DNA of 64,000 nucleotides, taken from positions 1 through 64,000 of the forward strand of contig NZ_BMSX01000029.1 in NCBI RefSeq assembly GCF_014649375.1, read 5' to 3'. Under the pieces are notes generated by a model, which saw only the letters and a list, made by a program, of their open reading frames with translations, was not told where the DNA came from and did no database searches. Below, in pieces: positions 7,780 through 17,042 of the stretch. The translations under genes were made by a program, and so were the position numbers. Positions within the stretch are counted from its first letter, which is position 1. Each line of letters starts with the position of its first letter. The stretch is from Streptomyces aurantiogriseus. GTDB lineage: Bacteria; Actinomycetota; Actinomycetes; Streptomycetales; Streptomycetaceae.

Positions 7780-8964
7780 TCACACGTCCGCGTACTTCGT
7801 GTCCGCCGCCGGATCCAGCGCCAGTCGATACCCCCGCTTCACCACCGTCTGGATCAGCTTCGGTGCGCCCAGGGCCGTCCGGAGGCGGGCCATCGCCGTT
7901 TCGACGGCGTGCTCGTCGCGGCCGGCACCCGGGAGGGCACGGAGGAGGTCGGCGCGCGGGACGACCCAGCCCGGGCGGCGGGACAGGGCCCGCAGGAGGG
8001 ACATGCCGGCCGGGGGGACCGGCTTCAGGCAGCCGTCGACCAGGACCGCGTGGCCCCGGATCTCCACCCGGTGCCCGGCGATCGGCAGGGACCGGGCCCG
8101 GGCGGGCAGCTCCTGGCACAGGAGCTGGACGAGCGGGCCGAGCCGGAAGCGTTCCGGCTGGACGGTGTCCACGCCGCGTGCCTGGAGGGGCAGCGCGGTG
8201 ACCGGGCCGACGCAGGCCGGCAGGACGTCGTGGTTCAGGGCCGCGAGCAGCTCGGCGAGCAGGCCCCGCTCCTCCGCCCTCGACAGGAGCGAGGCGGCGG
8301 CGGGTGCGCTGGTGAACGTCACCGCGTCCAGTCCGCGCGAGACGGTGGCGTCGAGGAGCCGGTCGAGCGGCGAGACGTCCTCCGGGGGCATCCACCGGTA
8401 GACGGGGACCCCCACGACCTCCGCTCCCCCGGCCCGCAGCGCCTCCACGAACCCGGGCAGCGGCTCCCCGTGCAGCTGGATGGCGATACGGCGGCCGTCG
8501 ACGCCCTCCTCCAGCAGCCGGTCGAGCACCTCCGCCATCGATTCACTCGACGGCGACCAGTCCTCCGTGAGACCCGCGGCGCGAATGGCCCCCTTGACCT
8601 TGGGCCCGCGCGCGAGCAGCTCGACGTCGCGCAGCCGGGCGAGCAGCTGCTCGCCGAGGCCCCAGCCGTCGGCGGCCTCCACCCAGCCCCGGAAGCCGAT
8701 GGCCGTGGTGGCCACGACGACGTCCGGCGCCTGGTCGATGAGGTCCTTGGTGGCGGCGAGCAGTTCACCGTCGTCCGCGAGCGGCACGATCCGCAGGGCG
8801 GGCGCGTGCAGCACCGCCGCCCCGCGCCGCTGGAGCAGCGCTCCGAGCTCGTCGGCCCGGCGCGCGGCGGTCACGCCGATGGTGAACCCGGCGAGGGGCC
8901 CGTGCTGCTCGGTGTCCCGGACCTCGGCGGTGCCCTGGTCCGGTCGCTGCTGTCGTTCTTGCAT
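7780..8964 (-). CDS. nnaR: HemD-like/winged-helix nitrate assimilation regulator
   Basis: The 394-residue protein joins two modules. Residues about 24-280 resemble uroporphyrinogen-III synthase (PLAGFTIGVTAARRADELGALL at the start). Residues about 295-390 form an OmpR/PhoB-type winged helix, including GWVVPRADLLRALPG and AVETAMARLRTALG and ending VVKRGYRLALD. In S. coelicolor the same architecture (SCO2958, NnaR) is under GlnR control and helps activate nitrite reductase and nitrate transport genes. Its position just downstream of narK, in the same direction, fits that role. A hairpin at 9027-9056 separates them, so it may have its own promoter. Whether the HemD part still makes uroporphyrinogen III is not clear from sequence. 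Confidence 0.85.
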   Translation of the reverse strand: MQERQQRPDQGTAEVRDTEQHGPLAGFTIGVTAARRADELGALLQRRGAAVLHAPALRIVPLADDGELLAATKDLIDQAPDVVVATTAIGFRGWVEAADGWGLGEQLLARLRDVELLARGPKVKGAIRAAGLTEDWSPSSESMAEVLDRLLEEGVDGRRIAIQLHGEPLPGFVEALRAGGAEVVGVPVYRWMPPEDVSPLDRLLDATVSRGLDAVTFTSAPAAASLLSRAEERGLLAELLAALNHDVLPACVGPVTALPLQARGVDTVQPERFRLGPLVQLLCQELPARARSLPIAGHRVEIRGHAVLVDGCLKPVPPAGMSLLRALSRRPGWVVPRADLLRALPGAGRDEHAVETAMARLRTALGAPKLIQTVVKRGYRLALDPAADTKYADV

Positions 8965-9026
8965 AACTCTCGTCCCGCACTCGAGTCGTTGCCCTACACG
9001 AGGTGCTGATCCACCTGCATGCCGAT

Positions 9027-9056
9027 CGAGCCTGTCAACGGTGCGTGACAGGCTCG
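9027..9056. terminator. Hairpin between narK and nnaR
   Basis: Eleven-base arms CGAGCCTGTCA and TGACAGGCTCG flank an 8-base loop. It lies about 30 bases after the narK stop and about 60 bases before nnaR, so it may end or attenuate narK transcription. Confidence 0.7.
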
Positions 9057-9083
9057 GTTCGGCTTCATGTCGTCAGTGTTACG

Positions 9084-10478
9084 TCACACCTCGGCGTAGC
9101 TGAGCTGCGGCTTCGCCTCGGAGGTGGGGCCGGAGGCCGTGATCCGCCCGGCGGAGCGGCGAAGGTATACGGCCCAGGTGACCGCGAAGCACGCGGCGTA
9201 GAAGGCGAGGAAGGCGACGAAGGCGCCGGTTCCGGAGCCGTAGGAGAGGAAGGACTGCCGGAAGGCCAGGTTGATGCCGACACCGCCGAGCGCGCCGACC
9301 GCGCCGATGAGGCCCATGGAGGCACCGGAGAGACGCCGGCCGTAGGCGGCCGCCTCCTCGCCCTCGAGCCCCTTCGCGACGGCCTTCGCATGGAAGATGC
9401 CGGGGATCATCTTGTACGTCGACCCGTTGCCGAGGCCGCTGAGCACGAACAGCACCACGAAGACCGAGACGAAGAGCGGCAGCGACTTCTGCATGCTGGC
9501 GTAGACCAGGACGGCGGTGGCGGCGGCCATGCCGACGTAGTTGTAGAGGGTGATGCGGGCCCCGCCGTAGCGGTCGGCCAGCCAGCCGCCGACGGGGCGG
9601 ATCAGGGAGCCGAGCAGCGGGCCGATGAAGGTGAGGTAGGCGGCCTGCAGCGGCGTACGGCCGAACTGGTTCGTGAGGACCTGGCCGAAGGCGAAGCTGT
9701 AGCCGATGAACGAGCCGAAGGTGCCGATGTAGAGGAAGGACATGATCCAGGTGTGGGCGTCCTTCGCGGAGTCGATCGCGGCGCCGGTGTCGTTCTTCAC
9801 GGACGAGAGGTTGTCCATGTACAGCGCGGCGAGGGTCGCGGCGATCACGATCAGCGGGATGTAGATCCCGAGCAGCACACGCGGGCCACCGCTGGCGCCG
9901 ATGACGGCGAGGCCGGCCAGCTGGAGGACCGGCACCCCGATGTTGCCGCCGCCCGCGTTCAGGCCGAGCGCCCAGCCCTTCTTACGGAGCGGGAAGAAGG
10001 CGTTGATGTTGGTCATCGAGGAGGCGAAGTTGCCGCCGCCGATGCCCGCCAGCAGGCCCACGAGGAGGAACGTGTTGTAGGAGGTCCCCGGCTCCATCAC
10101 CGCGAACGCGGCGACCGTGGGGATCAGCAGCAGCGCGGCGGAGACGATCGTCCAGTTGCGGCCGCCGAAGATCGCGACGGCGAAGGTGTACGGCACCCGG
10201 ACGACCGCGCCGACCAGCGTCACGACCGACGTGAGCAGGAACTTGTCGGCCGGGGTGAGGCCGTACTCCGGCCCCATGAAGAGCACCAGCACGGACCACA
10301 TCGTCCAGATCGAGAAGCCGATGTGCTCGGAGAGGACGGAGAAGACGAGGTTGCGGCGGGCGATCTTCTCGCCCTTCGCGTTCCAGAAGGCCTCGTTCTC
10401 CGGGTCCCACTCCTCGATCCAGCGACTCCCCTTCCTGGTGGGGGACGGGGGTGCGGGGGCTGTACCAGGGGCTGTCAT
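9084..10478 (-). CDS. narK: NarK-type nitrate/nitrite major facilitator transporter
   Basis: The 464-residue protein has about 12 membrane helices and both nitrate signature motifs of the NarK/NNP family: GIGGGNFASSMTNINAFFP at about residues 145-163 and GLNAGGGNIGVPVLQL at about 171-186. It moves nitrate in or nitrite out across the cytoplasmic membrane. A long, charged N-terminal segment (GSRWIEEWDPENEAFW) precedes the first helix, as in other actinobacterial NarK proteins. Linkage to nnaR suggests use in nitrogen assimilation. The start at 10478 is the first ATG giving this N-terminus. I could not find a convincing GlnR box upstream. Confidence 0.92.
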   Translation of the reverse strand: MTAPGTAPAPPSPTRKGSRWIEEWDPENEAFWNAKGEKIARRNLVFSVLSEHIGFSIWTMWSVLVLFMGPEYGLTPADKFLLTSVVTLVGAVVRVPYTFAVAIFGGRNWTIVSAALLLIPTVAAFAVMEPGTSYNTFLLVGLLAGIGGGNFASSMTNINAFFPLRKKGWALGLNAGGGNIGVPVLQLAGLAVIGASGGPRVLLGIYIPLIVIAATLAALYMDNLSSVKNDTGAAIDSAKDAHTWIMSFLYIGTFGSFIGYSFAFGQVLTNQFGRTPLQAAYLTFIGPLLGSLIRPVGGWLADRYGGARITLYNYVGMAAATAVLVYASMQKSLPLFVSVFVVLFVLSGLGNGSTYKMIPGIFHAKAVAKGLEGEEAAAYGRRLSGASMGLIGAVGALGGVGINLAFRQSFLSYGSGTGAFVAFLAFYAACFAVTWAVYLRRSAGRITASGPTSEAKPQLSYAEV

Positions 10479-10639
10479 GACGCCTCCACGTGCTCCGGGG
10501 CTCGGGTGGTTCGCGGTGATGAGCGGTGATGAGTCCCGAAGGTAGGGAGGGCGCGTTTCCGGCCTGTGCCTGTGGGTGACCGGAAGGGAACGATGCTCTC
10601 ACCTCCGGCGGGGGCTGGGTGAGAGGTTTTGGGAAAAAG

Positions 10640-11950
10640 TCAGGAGCGGGGCGGCGTGCCGGCGGGATCGAGGACTGTTCGGCGAGCAGCGCGCGCGTCC
10701 CCTTGTGCGCTCCCGTCCGGCCACAGCCGCGGCCTCCTCCCCGCCGCCAGGTCCTCCACCCACCCGAAGCAGACCACGCACCCGGCGGTGAGCAGCCAGA
10801 TGAACGGCAGCTGCGGCCAGGGGCTCTCCAGGAGCCACGGTGTGTTCTCCTCCAGCGCGGAGACGCTCCACAGGTGGTCCCACAGGGACTCGGTCACCAC
10901 GATGCACAGGGTGTGCCACAGGTAGATCGTCACCGCGCGGGAGTTGAGCAGGGTGATCAGACGGTCCCAGCGGCGCAGGCCCGGCGGCCACTCCCGCCAG
11001 GAGGGGCTGATGTGGAGAAGCAGCAGGACGGCCGCGAAGGACCAGAGGGACTGGGCGAACGGCATGTCGTCCAGGTCGTGACCCTCGCGGAAGTCATGGG
11101 TCAGGGCGTACCAGAGGCCCACCCCGGCCACCACCGGGGCCAGGGACGGGACGACGTACCGCGGCAGGCGTCGCAGGACGCCCTCCCGGTGGGCCATGCC
11201 CAGCAGCCAGCAGGCGCCGAACGCGCCGACGTCGCTGAGAGCCGCCTCCAGGCGCCAGCCGGGCACCGACAGCAGGCCGAACTCCAGCGCCGCCGACAGG
11301 GCGACCGGGGAGAGGATCGTCGGCCAGGGGGCCGCTCGCACGGCCCGCAGCAACAGGGGGGACAGCAGGACGAACCAGAGGTACGCGCGGATGTACCACA
11401 GGGGCACCGCCATCGCGGTCGCCCAGTCGTCGCCGATCAGGCCCTGCACGCCGGGCAGGTCCTCGCCGTACGGCGGGTCGCTCAGCGGGAGGATCCAGTA
11501 CGTGAGGTGGAGCCACCACCAGCCGGGGTGCCCCTCCTCGTCCGGGCCCCAGCCACCGAGCAGCATGCCCGTCACGCCCACCGCGCCCAGCAGCCACAGC
11601 GGGGGCAGCAGGCGGCGCAGACGGCCGCCGACGACCTCCACCGCCCCGCGTCGGCCCAGGGAACGGGCCATGAGGTTGCCGGCCAGGGCGAACATCACGC
11701 CCATGGACGGGAAGACGACCGGCAGCCAGGCCCAGCCCATCAGGTGGTAGAAGACGACACGGAAGAGGGCGATCGCGCGGAGGAGGTCGAAGTAACGGTC
11801 CCGGCCCGGCCCCGTCCCCGACTCCGGCTCCGTTCCCGACTCCGGCTCCGTCCCCGTCCCCGACTCCGTCCCCTCTGCTGACTCCTTCACCGGCCCGTTC
11901 GGAGACGACTCCGCCGCCGGCACCGGAACATCCGAGGACCGCGTACTCAT
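10640..11950 (-). CDS. Acyltransferase-3 family integral membrane protein
   Basis: The 436-residue protein begins with a Glu/Thr/Ser/Gly/Pro-rich tail (repeats of ESGTEPESGTEP, residues 25-48). An AT3 core of about ten membrane helices follows, opening RYFDLLRAIALFRVVFYHLMG, whose R/H pattern is typical. AT3 proteins transfer acetyl or other acyl groups onto surface glycans. Its ATG overlaps the TGA of the upstream deacetylase/glycosyltransferase gene (ATGA), so the two are translated together and probably act on the same polymer. The pair lies where S. coelicolor/S. lividans has the matAB genes for PNAG-like adhesive glycan and pellet formation; I am not certain which gene is matA and which matB, so I give no symbol. 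Confidence 0.82.
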   Translation of the reverse strand: MSTRSSDVPVPAAESSPNGPVKESAEGTESGTGTEPESGTEPESGTGPGRDRYFDLLRAIALFRVVFYHLMGWAWLPVVFPSMGVMFALAGNLMARSLGRRGAVEVVGGRLRRLLPPLWLLGAVGVTGMLLGGWGPDEEGHPGWWWLHLTYWILPLSDPPYGEDLPGVQGLIGDDWATAMAVPLWYIRAYLWFVLLSPLLLRAVRAAPWPTILSPVALSAALEFGLLSVPGWRLEAALSDVGAFGACWLLGMAHREGVLRRLPRYVVPSLAPVVAGVGLWYALTHDFREGHDLDDMPFAQSLWSFAAVLLLLHISPSWREWPPGLRRWDRLITLLNSRAVTIYLWHTLCIVVTESLWDHLWSVSALEENTPWLLESPWPQLPFIWLLTAGCVVCFGWVEDLAAGRRPRLWPDGSAQGDARAARRTVLDPAGTPPRS

Positions 11951-14274
11951 CGCGCCCCACCCCCGTCCACCGCCACCTCTCCCGGCGGCGCCGCCACCTG
12001 CCCCTTCCTGCGCAGCTTCTGCCAGCGCAGACGGCCGCCGGTGAGAGCCGTGATCCAGGACTGGAGCAGGACGATGTACATCAGCTGGCGGTAGAGCAGC
12101 TGCTGCAGGGGCAGCGAGACCAGCGGGGTCAGACGCTCACGGTCCAGGACGAACGCGTACGCCGCGCACGCCGCCTGGACGGCCAGGACGCCGAACCAGG
12201 CCGCGATCGTCTTCCCGGTCGGGCCGAAGAGCAGGCCGTAGACCAGGAACAGGTCGATCAGGGGGGCCAGCAGCGGGGCCACCACCATGAACAGGGACAC
12301 CAGCGGCAGGCCGACCCTGCCGAAGCGGCCCGACGGGCCCCTCTCGATGAGGGCGCGGCGGTGTTTCCAGATCGCCTGCATGGTGCCGTAGCACCAGCGG
12401 TACCGCTGGGACCAGAGCTGCTGCACCGACTCCGGCGCCTCCGTCCACGCCCGCGCCTTCTCCGCGTACACCACCTTCCAGCCGTCGCGGTGCATGGCCA
12501 TGGTGATGTCGGTGTCCTCGGCGAGGGTGTCGTCGCTCATGCCGCCGACCCGGTTCAGGGCGGTGCGCCGGAACGCGCCCACGGCGCCCGGGATCGTCGG
12601 CATGCAGCGCAGGACGTCGTACATACGGCGGTCGAGGTTGAAGCCCATCACGTACTCGATGTGCTGCCAGGCGCCGATGAGGGTGTCCTTGTTGCCGACC
12701 TTGGCGTTGCCGGCGACCGCGCCGACCTTCGGGTCGGCGAAGGGCTGGACGAGTTCGCGGACGGTGGACGGCTCGAAGACGGTGTCGCCGTCCATCATCA
12801 CGATGAGGTCGTGGCGGGCGTTGGCGATACCGCGGTTGAGGGCGGCCGGCTTGCCCGCGTTGAGCTGGCGGACGACGCGTACGCCGGGCAGGCTCAGGTC
12901 CTCGACGATGCGGGCGGTGCCGTCGGACGAGCCGTCGTCGATGACGAGGATCTCGACCGGGTGGTCGCTCTTCACCAGGGAACGGACCGTGTTCTCGATG
13001 CACTTGGCCTCGTTGTACGCCGGGACCAGCACCGACACCGGTTCGGTGACCGGCGCGTCGGGCCCCCAGACGAAGTCCCGGCGGCGGGTACGGCGGGTGT
13101 GGAGCGCGGAGAGCAGCAGCATCAGGCCGAAGCGGGCGAAGACGAGGAAGCCGATGACGGCGAGACCCACGACGAGGACGCCGGTCAGGTCGTCGGCGGC
13201 CTTGACCAGGGCGGTCCAGGCCCGGCCCTTCCACAGCTCGAGACCGGTGACCTCGGTGTGCGCGCTCGGGGCGTTGAGGGCCTCGGTGAGGTTCTCGAAC
13301 GCGTAACCCTGCCGCTGGAGTTGGGGCAGATACGTGTCGAGTGCCCGTACCGTCTGGCTGCGGTCGCCGCCGGAGTCGTGCATGAGGACGATCGCGCCCT
13401 TGCCCTTGTCCGGGGTGGAGTTGCGGATGATCTCCGCGGCGCCCGGGCGGCGCCAGTCCTCGCTGTCGACGCCGGTGAGGACGGTGAGGTAGCCGCGGCT
13501 GCCGACGTACTGGGTCACCGGCCAGGAGTTGTTGTCCAGGGCGGAGGCGGAGGAGGAGTACGGCGGGCGGAAGAGGGAGGTGCGGATGCCGGCCGCGCCG
13601 GCGAGGGCGAGCTGGTTCTGGGTCAGCTCCCAGTCGATGCGCTTCTTCGACTGGTAGGAGAGATCGGGGTGGTTGAAGGTGTGCAGGCCGATCTCGTGGC
13701 CCTCGTCCACCATCCGCTCGACCAGGTCCGGGTAGCGGGAGGCCATGGTGCCGGTGATGAAGAAGACGGCGTGGGCGTCGTGCTTCTTCAGGACGTCGAG
13801 GACCTTCGGGGTCCAGCGTGGGTCGGGGCCGTCGTCGAAGGTGAGGACGATCCGGCCGTCCGGTACGTCCATGCTGGTGGCCTGCCCGCCCCGGGTGTCG
13901 ACCACCGGGCCGCCGTCGAGGATCGTGCGCGGCACCCGGTCGGCGGCGGCCTCCGGGCGGACGCGGTAGTCGGCGAGGACCTCGCTGTGGACGTAGCCGC
14001 GCAGCATCAGCATCGCCATCATCGCCACGAGGACGAGGAGGGGCAGCAGGCGGCGCAGGCGTAAGGGCGGCAGCAGACGCCGGCGGACGTTCGCCCGGCC
14101 CCCACCGGGAGCCTGGCCCTCGCCGGACGCCTGGGCGGGTATCCGGCGACCGCGTGAACGGCGCCGGGTGGAACGGCGGCCGTTCGCACGGGGCTCGCCG
14201 CGCTCGCCGGTTGACGGATGGACGGACTGACCGGCGGACTGTCGGGTCGTACGCCGGCTGGTGCGTGGTGCCAT
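11947..14274 (-). CDS. Fused polysaccharide deacetylase and GT2 polysaccharide synthase
   Basis: The 775-residue protein has a very basic cytoplasmic N-terminus and a signal-anchor helix (LLPLLVLVAMMAMLML near residue 80). An extracellular NodB deacetylase follows: LTFDDGPDP near 145, then GHEIGLHTFNHPDL and FRPPY. A second membrane span leads to a processive GT2 synthase with VSVLVPAYNEA near 413, DDGSSDGT, MMDGDTVFEP, LAEDTDITMAM and the catalytic QRYRW near 622. Three or four C-terminal helices form the pore. The set matches PNAG synthases, with synthase and deacetylase in one chain. I place the start at the ATG 14274; the frame extends 13 codons further into a repeat tract. It is coupled to the acyltransferase gene. 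It likely makes an adhesive surface glycan (matAB-type locus). Confidence 0.88.
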   Translation of the reverse strand: MAPRTSRRTTRQSAGQSVHPSTGERGEPRANGRRSTRRRSRGRRIPAQASGEGQAPGGGRANVRRRLLPPLRLRRLLPLLVLVAMMAMLMLRGYVHSEVLADYRVRPEAAADRVPRTILDGGPVVDTRGGQATSMDVPDGRIVLTFDDGPDPRWTPKVLDVLKKHDAHAVFFITGTMASRYPDLVERMVDEGHEIGLHTFNHPDLSYQSKKRIDWELTQNQLALAGAAGIRTSLFRPPYSSSASALDNNSWPVTQYVGSRGYLTVLTGVDSEDWRRPGAAEIIRNSTPDKGKGAIVLMHDSGGDRSQTVRALDTYLPQLQRQGYAFENLTEALNAPSAHTEVTGLELWKGRAWTALVKAADDLTGVLVVGLAVIGFLVFARFGLMLLLSALHTRRTRRRDFVWGPDAPVTEPVSVLVPAYNEAKCIENTVRSLVKSDHPVEILVIDDGSSDGTARIVEDLSLPGVRVVRQLNAGKPAALNRGIANARHDLIVMMDGDTVFEPSTVRELVQPFADPKVGAVAGNAKVGNKDTLIGAWQHIEYVMGFNLDRRMYDVLRCMPTIPGAVGAFRRTALNRVGGMSDDTLAEDTDITMAMHRDGWKVVYAEKARAWTEAPESVQQLWSQRYRWCYGTMQAIWKHRRALIERGPSGRFGRVGLPLVSLFMVVAPLLAPLIDLFLVYGLLFGPTGKTIAAWFGVLAVQAACAAYAFVLDRERLTPLVSLPLQQLLYRQLMYIVLLQSWITALTGGRLRWQKLRRKGQVAAPPGEVAVDGGGAR

Positions 14275-14919
14275 GAGAGGACGTTCTTTCGGGGATTCGG
14301 GGATTCGGGCCATCAGGGCTTGGGGCCGTCGGGGCTTGGGCTGTCAGGGCCTGGGCTGTCAGGGCTTCGGGCCATCAGGGCTTGGGGCCAACAGGGCTTG
14401 GCTGTCAGGGCCTGGACTGTCGCCAGGGCCTGGACTGTCAGGGCTTCAGGGCTTCAGGGCTTCAGGGCTTCGGGGCTTCGGGCCGGCAGGGCTCCGGCCG
14501 GCAAAGCCTTCGGGGCTTCCGGCTTTCCGGAGGTTCCGGGGTTCCAGGGCTGTCGGGCTTCCAGGGGAGCCCGGCTCCGGACTCCCGGAGTTTCTGCCGT
14601 CAGAGTCTGTGGGCCTTGCGGCTTTCCGGGACTTCCGGGCTTCCGGCGTTCCGGCTCCGGCTTCCCGGCGTTCCCGGGCACTCCGGGCTCCGGGCCCCGG
14701 GCCCCGCGAGCCTCTGACCGTCAGAGCCTGCGGAGCTCCCGGCATTCCGGGGGTTCCCGGGCCCTCGAGGGCTCCGAGAGCCTCCGGACTCCCGGCCCGG
14801 GCCTCCGGGCCCCCAGGCCCCTGGACCCCAGACCCTGGACCCTGGACCCCGGACGCGGACCCCGGACCCCGGCCCCCCGCCCCCGGCCCCGGCCCCGGCC
14901 CCGGCCCCCGGGGCAACGA
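14275..14919. repeat. 645-bp low-complexity repeat tract between polysaccharide genes
   Basis: The first half (about 14290-14520) is built from variants of CAGGGCTTGGGG, CTGTCAGGGCCTGGACTGT and CAGGGCTT, in runs such as three CAGGGCTT units near 14440-14470. The middle (14520-14800) is a degenerate form of the same words. The end (14800-14915) becomes runs of CCCTGGAC, CCCCGGAC and CCGGCCCC. Several frames on both strands stay open only because of the bias, and their products are simple Gly/Ser/Pro/Arg mixtures. It must contain the promoter region of the downstream synthase gene, but I cannot point to it. Confidence 0.85.
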
Positions 14920-15897
14920 TCAAGCGACCGGCCCGTCGGCCCCTCCCGCCGGGGACGGTGAGGAGTCGGGTGAGGGCTGGGTGCTGGGCGAGGGTGACGC
15001 GTCCGGTGGTGGGGACGCGGCCGGGCTGCTCGACGCGGGGGCCGGGGACTCGCCGGTGGGTGCCGGGCTGGGCCGGCGTACGGAGGCGCTCGGCGAGGGC
15101 CGCGGAACCGCCGCGGACGCGCTCGGCGGTACGGCGCTGCCCGACGCGCGGGGCGCCCCGCCGGCCCCGGGCGCCTCCGACGCGGAGCCGGAGGCGGTGA
15201 CGCCGGGGTGCACGGGAGCCGCGAAGCCCGGCTGCGTCGGGGTCGCCGGGGAGCTGGGCGGCCGGGTGGTGTCGACCTGTTCGGCCGGCTTGTCGTCGTT
15301 CTGGCCCGGCACCGGCAGCCAGGGCGCGCCGGCGCTGCCCGACAGGAGCGTGGCGACGATGACGACGGCGTAGGCCCCGCAGGCGAGAGCGACGGCGATG
15401 CCGATCCGGCGGAAGGTACGGCTGCGGCGGCCGGACTCGTCGACGAACACGGGTGCGTCGGAGGCCTCCTGGCCGTCGCCGCGCGCGCCCGGGACGCCGT
15501 GCGGGGAGTCGAGCTGGACGGTCACCTCGGCCGGGTCGTGCCCCTCCTCGCCCCCGCCGGGCACTGCGGGCGACCCGTCGAGGAGCCCCTCCGGGGCACC
15601 TGTGGACGCCTCCTCCCAGGGATCCCGGAGGATGCCGCTCGACCGTTCATTTTCGGAAAGGGTGTTCGAGGTCGACGATCCACCCGTTTCCACCGGAACA
15701 TCCGGTAATGCTCTCCGCCCGTCACGCGGAGGCACATCCCGTGACACCCCCAGGGCGTCACCCTCCGGGATGCCCGCCAAGGGCTCCCCCACGGCCTCGG
15801 AGAACGCCTGGGTGTTCCCCTCCAGGACCGGTACGTTCCCGGTCGACGATGCCGGTTCCGGCCACTCCGGTTGGGCATCTTCCCGCCATTTCTTCAC
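14920..15897 (-). CDS. Single-pass membrane protein with Ser/Pro/Ala-rich outer region
   Basis: I do not recognise a named family. From the chosen GTG the 325-residue product has an acidic, low-complexity cytoplasmic part (1-160), one membrane helix at about 163-187 (IGIAVALACGAYAVVIVATLL) and an outer domain. The last ~100 residues are almost only Ser, Pro, Ala, Gly and Thr. The GTG at 15897 is preceded by GGGGGAAA at 8 bases, a strong site; the frame could begin at an ATG at 15957 with 20 more residues. It lies upstream of the polysaccharide synthase in the same direction, across the repeat tract, and may be a wall-spanning or scaffold partner, which is inference from position. Confidence 0.7.
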   Translation of the reverse strand: MKKWREDAQPEWPEPASSTGNVPVLEGNTQAFSEAVGEPLAGIPEGDALGVSRDVPPRDGRRALPDVPVETGGSSTSNTLSENERSSGILRDPWEEASTGAPEGLLDGSPAVPGGGEEGHDPAEVTVQLDSPHGVPGARGDGQEASDAPVFVDESGRRSRTFRRIGIAVALACGAYAVVIVATLLSGSAGAPWLPVPGQNDDKPAEQVDTTRPPSSPATPTQPGFAAPVHPGVTASGSASEAPGAGGAPRASGSAVPPSASAAVPRPSPSASVRRPSPAPTGESPAPASSSPAASPPPDASPSPSTQPSPDSSPSPAGGADGPVA

Positions 15898-16076
15898 GTG
15901 CGCGTTTCCCCCCACGGGACACCAGGGGCCGGTCTTCGGGAGCGCATACAGCGGCATGTCAGATGCCGCGAATACTGGCGAAACCGGGCCCCCACCCGGT
16001 CCGCGCGCCCCCTTTTACCCCTACTTGCTCAGGTCGCCGAATCTAGCGCAGGCACCCCGCCTTTGTTCACGTTGTC

Positions 16077-17042
16077 CTATTTATGGGGAGAGGTCATGTT
16101 CATGTCTATGGCTGGAATCCATCCCGTGACAGGCCGCTCGAGCCACGACTCGGCGAACCCGAGTTCGACCGCCGCCCGGCGCAGCGCGTCGAGGGCCGGA
16201 TGGACCAGCCCCTTTCGCCACACCAGCGACACCGGGGACAGCGGGACCGGGTCGACGAGCGGCCGCAGCACCGTTCCAGGCATGGCCGGAAAGCCCACCA
16301 CGGCAAGGATCGGATTGGCCCCTTTTGCCATGACTCGCTGGAATTCCTCGATCCCGACGGCCAGCGGCACCGGCGGCGCGACCTCGATGCCGCGCCCCTC
16401 GAACAGCAGGCGGGCGAGATCCGTCCACTCCGGCGTCCGCGGATTGCCGGCGCCCGCGTACACGGTCTCCCCCGCCAGCGCGTCCAACGGCACCTCCGCC
16501 AGCTCCGTCAGCCGGTGCCCCTCGGGCAGGAGGACCGCCATCGGCTCGTGGCGCACCGGCTGATGGTCCAACTGGGCCCGCAACGCCGGGTCCAGGCCCG
16601 CGAACCGGCCGAACGACACATCCAGCCGGCCCGCGAGGATCTCCACGGCCGCGCCGGTCAGCCCGCTCTCGTAGCGGGCCATCAGCTCGTGCTCGGGGGC
16701 GAGTTCACGGGCCCGGTACAGCACGCGGCGCCCGGTCTCCAGACCCGGCGAGTTCAGGTCGACCAGCAGTGGGCGGGCCTGGCCGAAGGCCGCGAGCAGG
16801 TCGTCCTGCGCCTGGAGCACCCGGCGCGCGTGCGGTACCAGCCGCTCCCCGTCAGCGGTGAGCGTCACCTGCCGGGTGGTCCGCACGAACAGCTCGGCGC
16901 CCAGCTCGCGCTCCAGCCGCCGTACGTCCCGGCTGAGCGCCTGCTGGGCGACGTAGAGGCGGGCCGCGGCGCGCGTGAAGTGCAGTTCCTCGGCGACGGC
17001 GAGGAAGGCGCGCAGGAGTCGGGGGTCGAGATGAGCGGGCAT
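16077..17042 (-). CDS. LysR-family transcriptional regulator
   Basis: The 321-residue protein has the LysR N-terminal winged helix (LLRAFLAVAEELHFTRAAAR, then QALSRDVRRLERELGAELFVRTTR) at residues 9-58. It is followed by the periplasmic-binding-like effector domain with LDVSFGRFAGLDP and HEPMAVLLPEGHRL. LysR proteins usually control a divergent neighbour. Here the 102-bp gap 17043-17144 separates it from a divergent MFS transporter gene, the likely target. The effector is unknown. The family-typical sequence MPAHLDPRLLRAFL starts at the ATG 17042. Confidence 0.92.
   Translation of the reverse strand: MPAHLDPRLLRAFLAVAEELHFTRAAARLYVAQQALSRDVRRLERELGAELFVRTTRQVTLTADGERLVPHARRVLQAQDDLLAAFGQARPLLVDLNSPGLETGRRVLYRARELAPEHELMARYESGLTGAAVEILAGRLDVSFGRFAGLDPALRAQLDHQPVRHEPMAVLLPEGHRLTELAEVPLDALAGETVYAGAGNPRTPEWTDLARLLFEGRGIEVAPPVPLAVGIEEFQRVMAKGANPILAVVGFPAMPGTVLRPLVDPVPLSPVSLVWRKGLVHPALDALRRAAVELGFAESWLERPVTGWIPAIDMNMTSPHK

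Noticed and set aside
10555..10580. Possible GlnR box upstream of narK (GTCAC and GAAAC words on the minus strand)
   Set aside because: The spacing between the two words is 16 bases instead of the usual 6, and the b-site is poor.
12361..14064. Plus-strand 567-codon frame over the deacetylase/glycosyltransferase gene
   Set aside because: It mirrors a well-supported gene; the composition is that of a shadow frame and no domain is visible.
14218..15373. Overlapping open frames on both strands in the repeat tract
   Set aside because: Frames stay open because the repeat words contain no stop codons; products are Gly/Ser/Pro/Arg simple sequence without domains.
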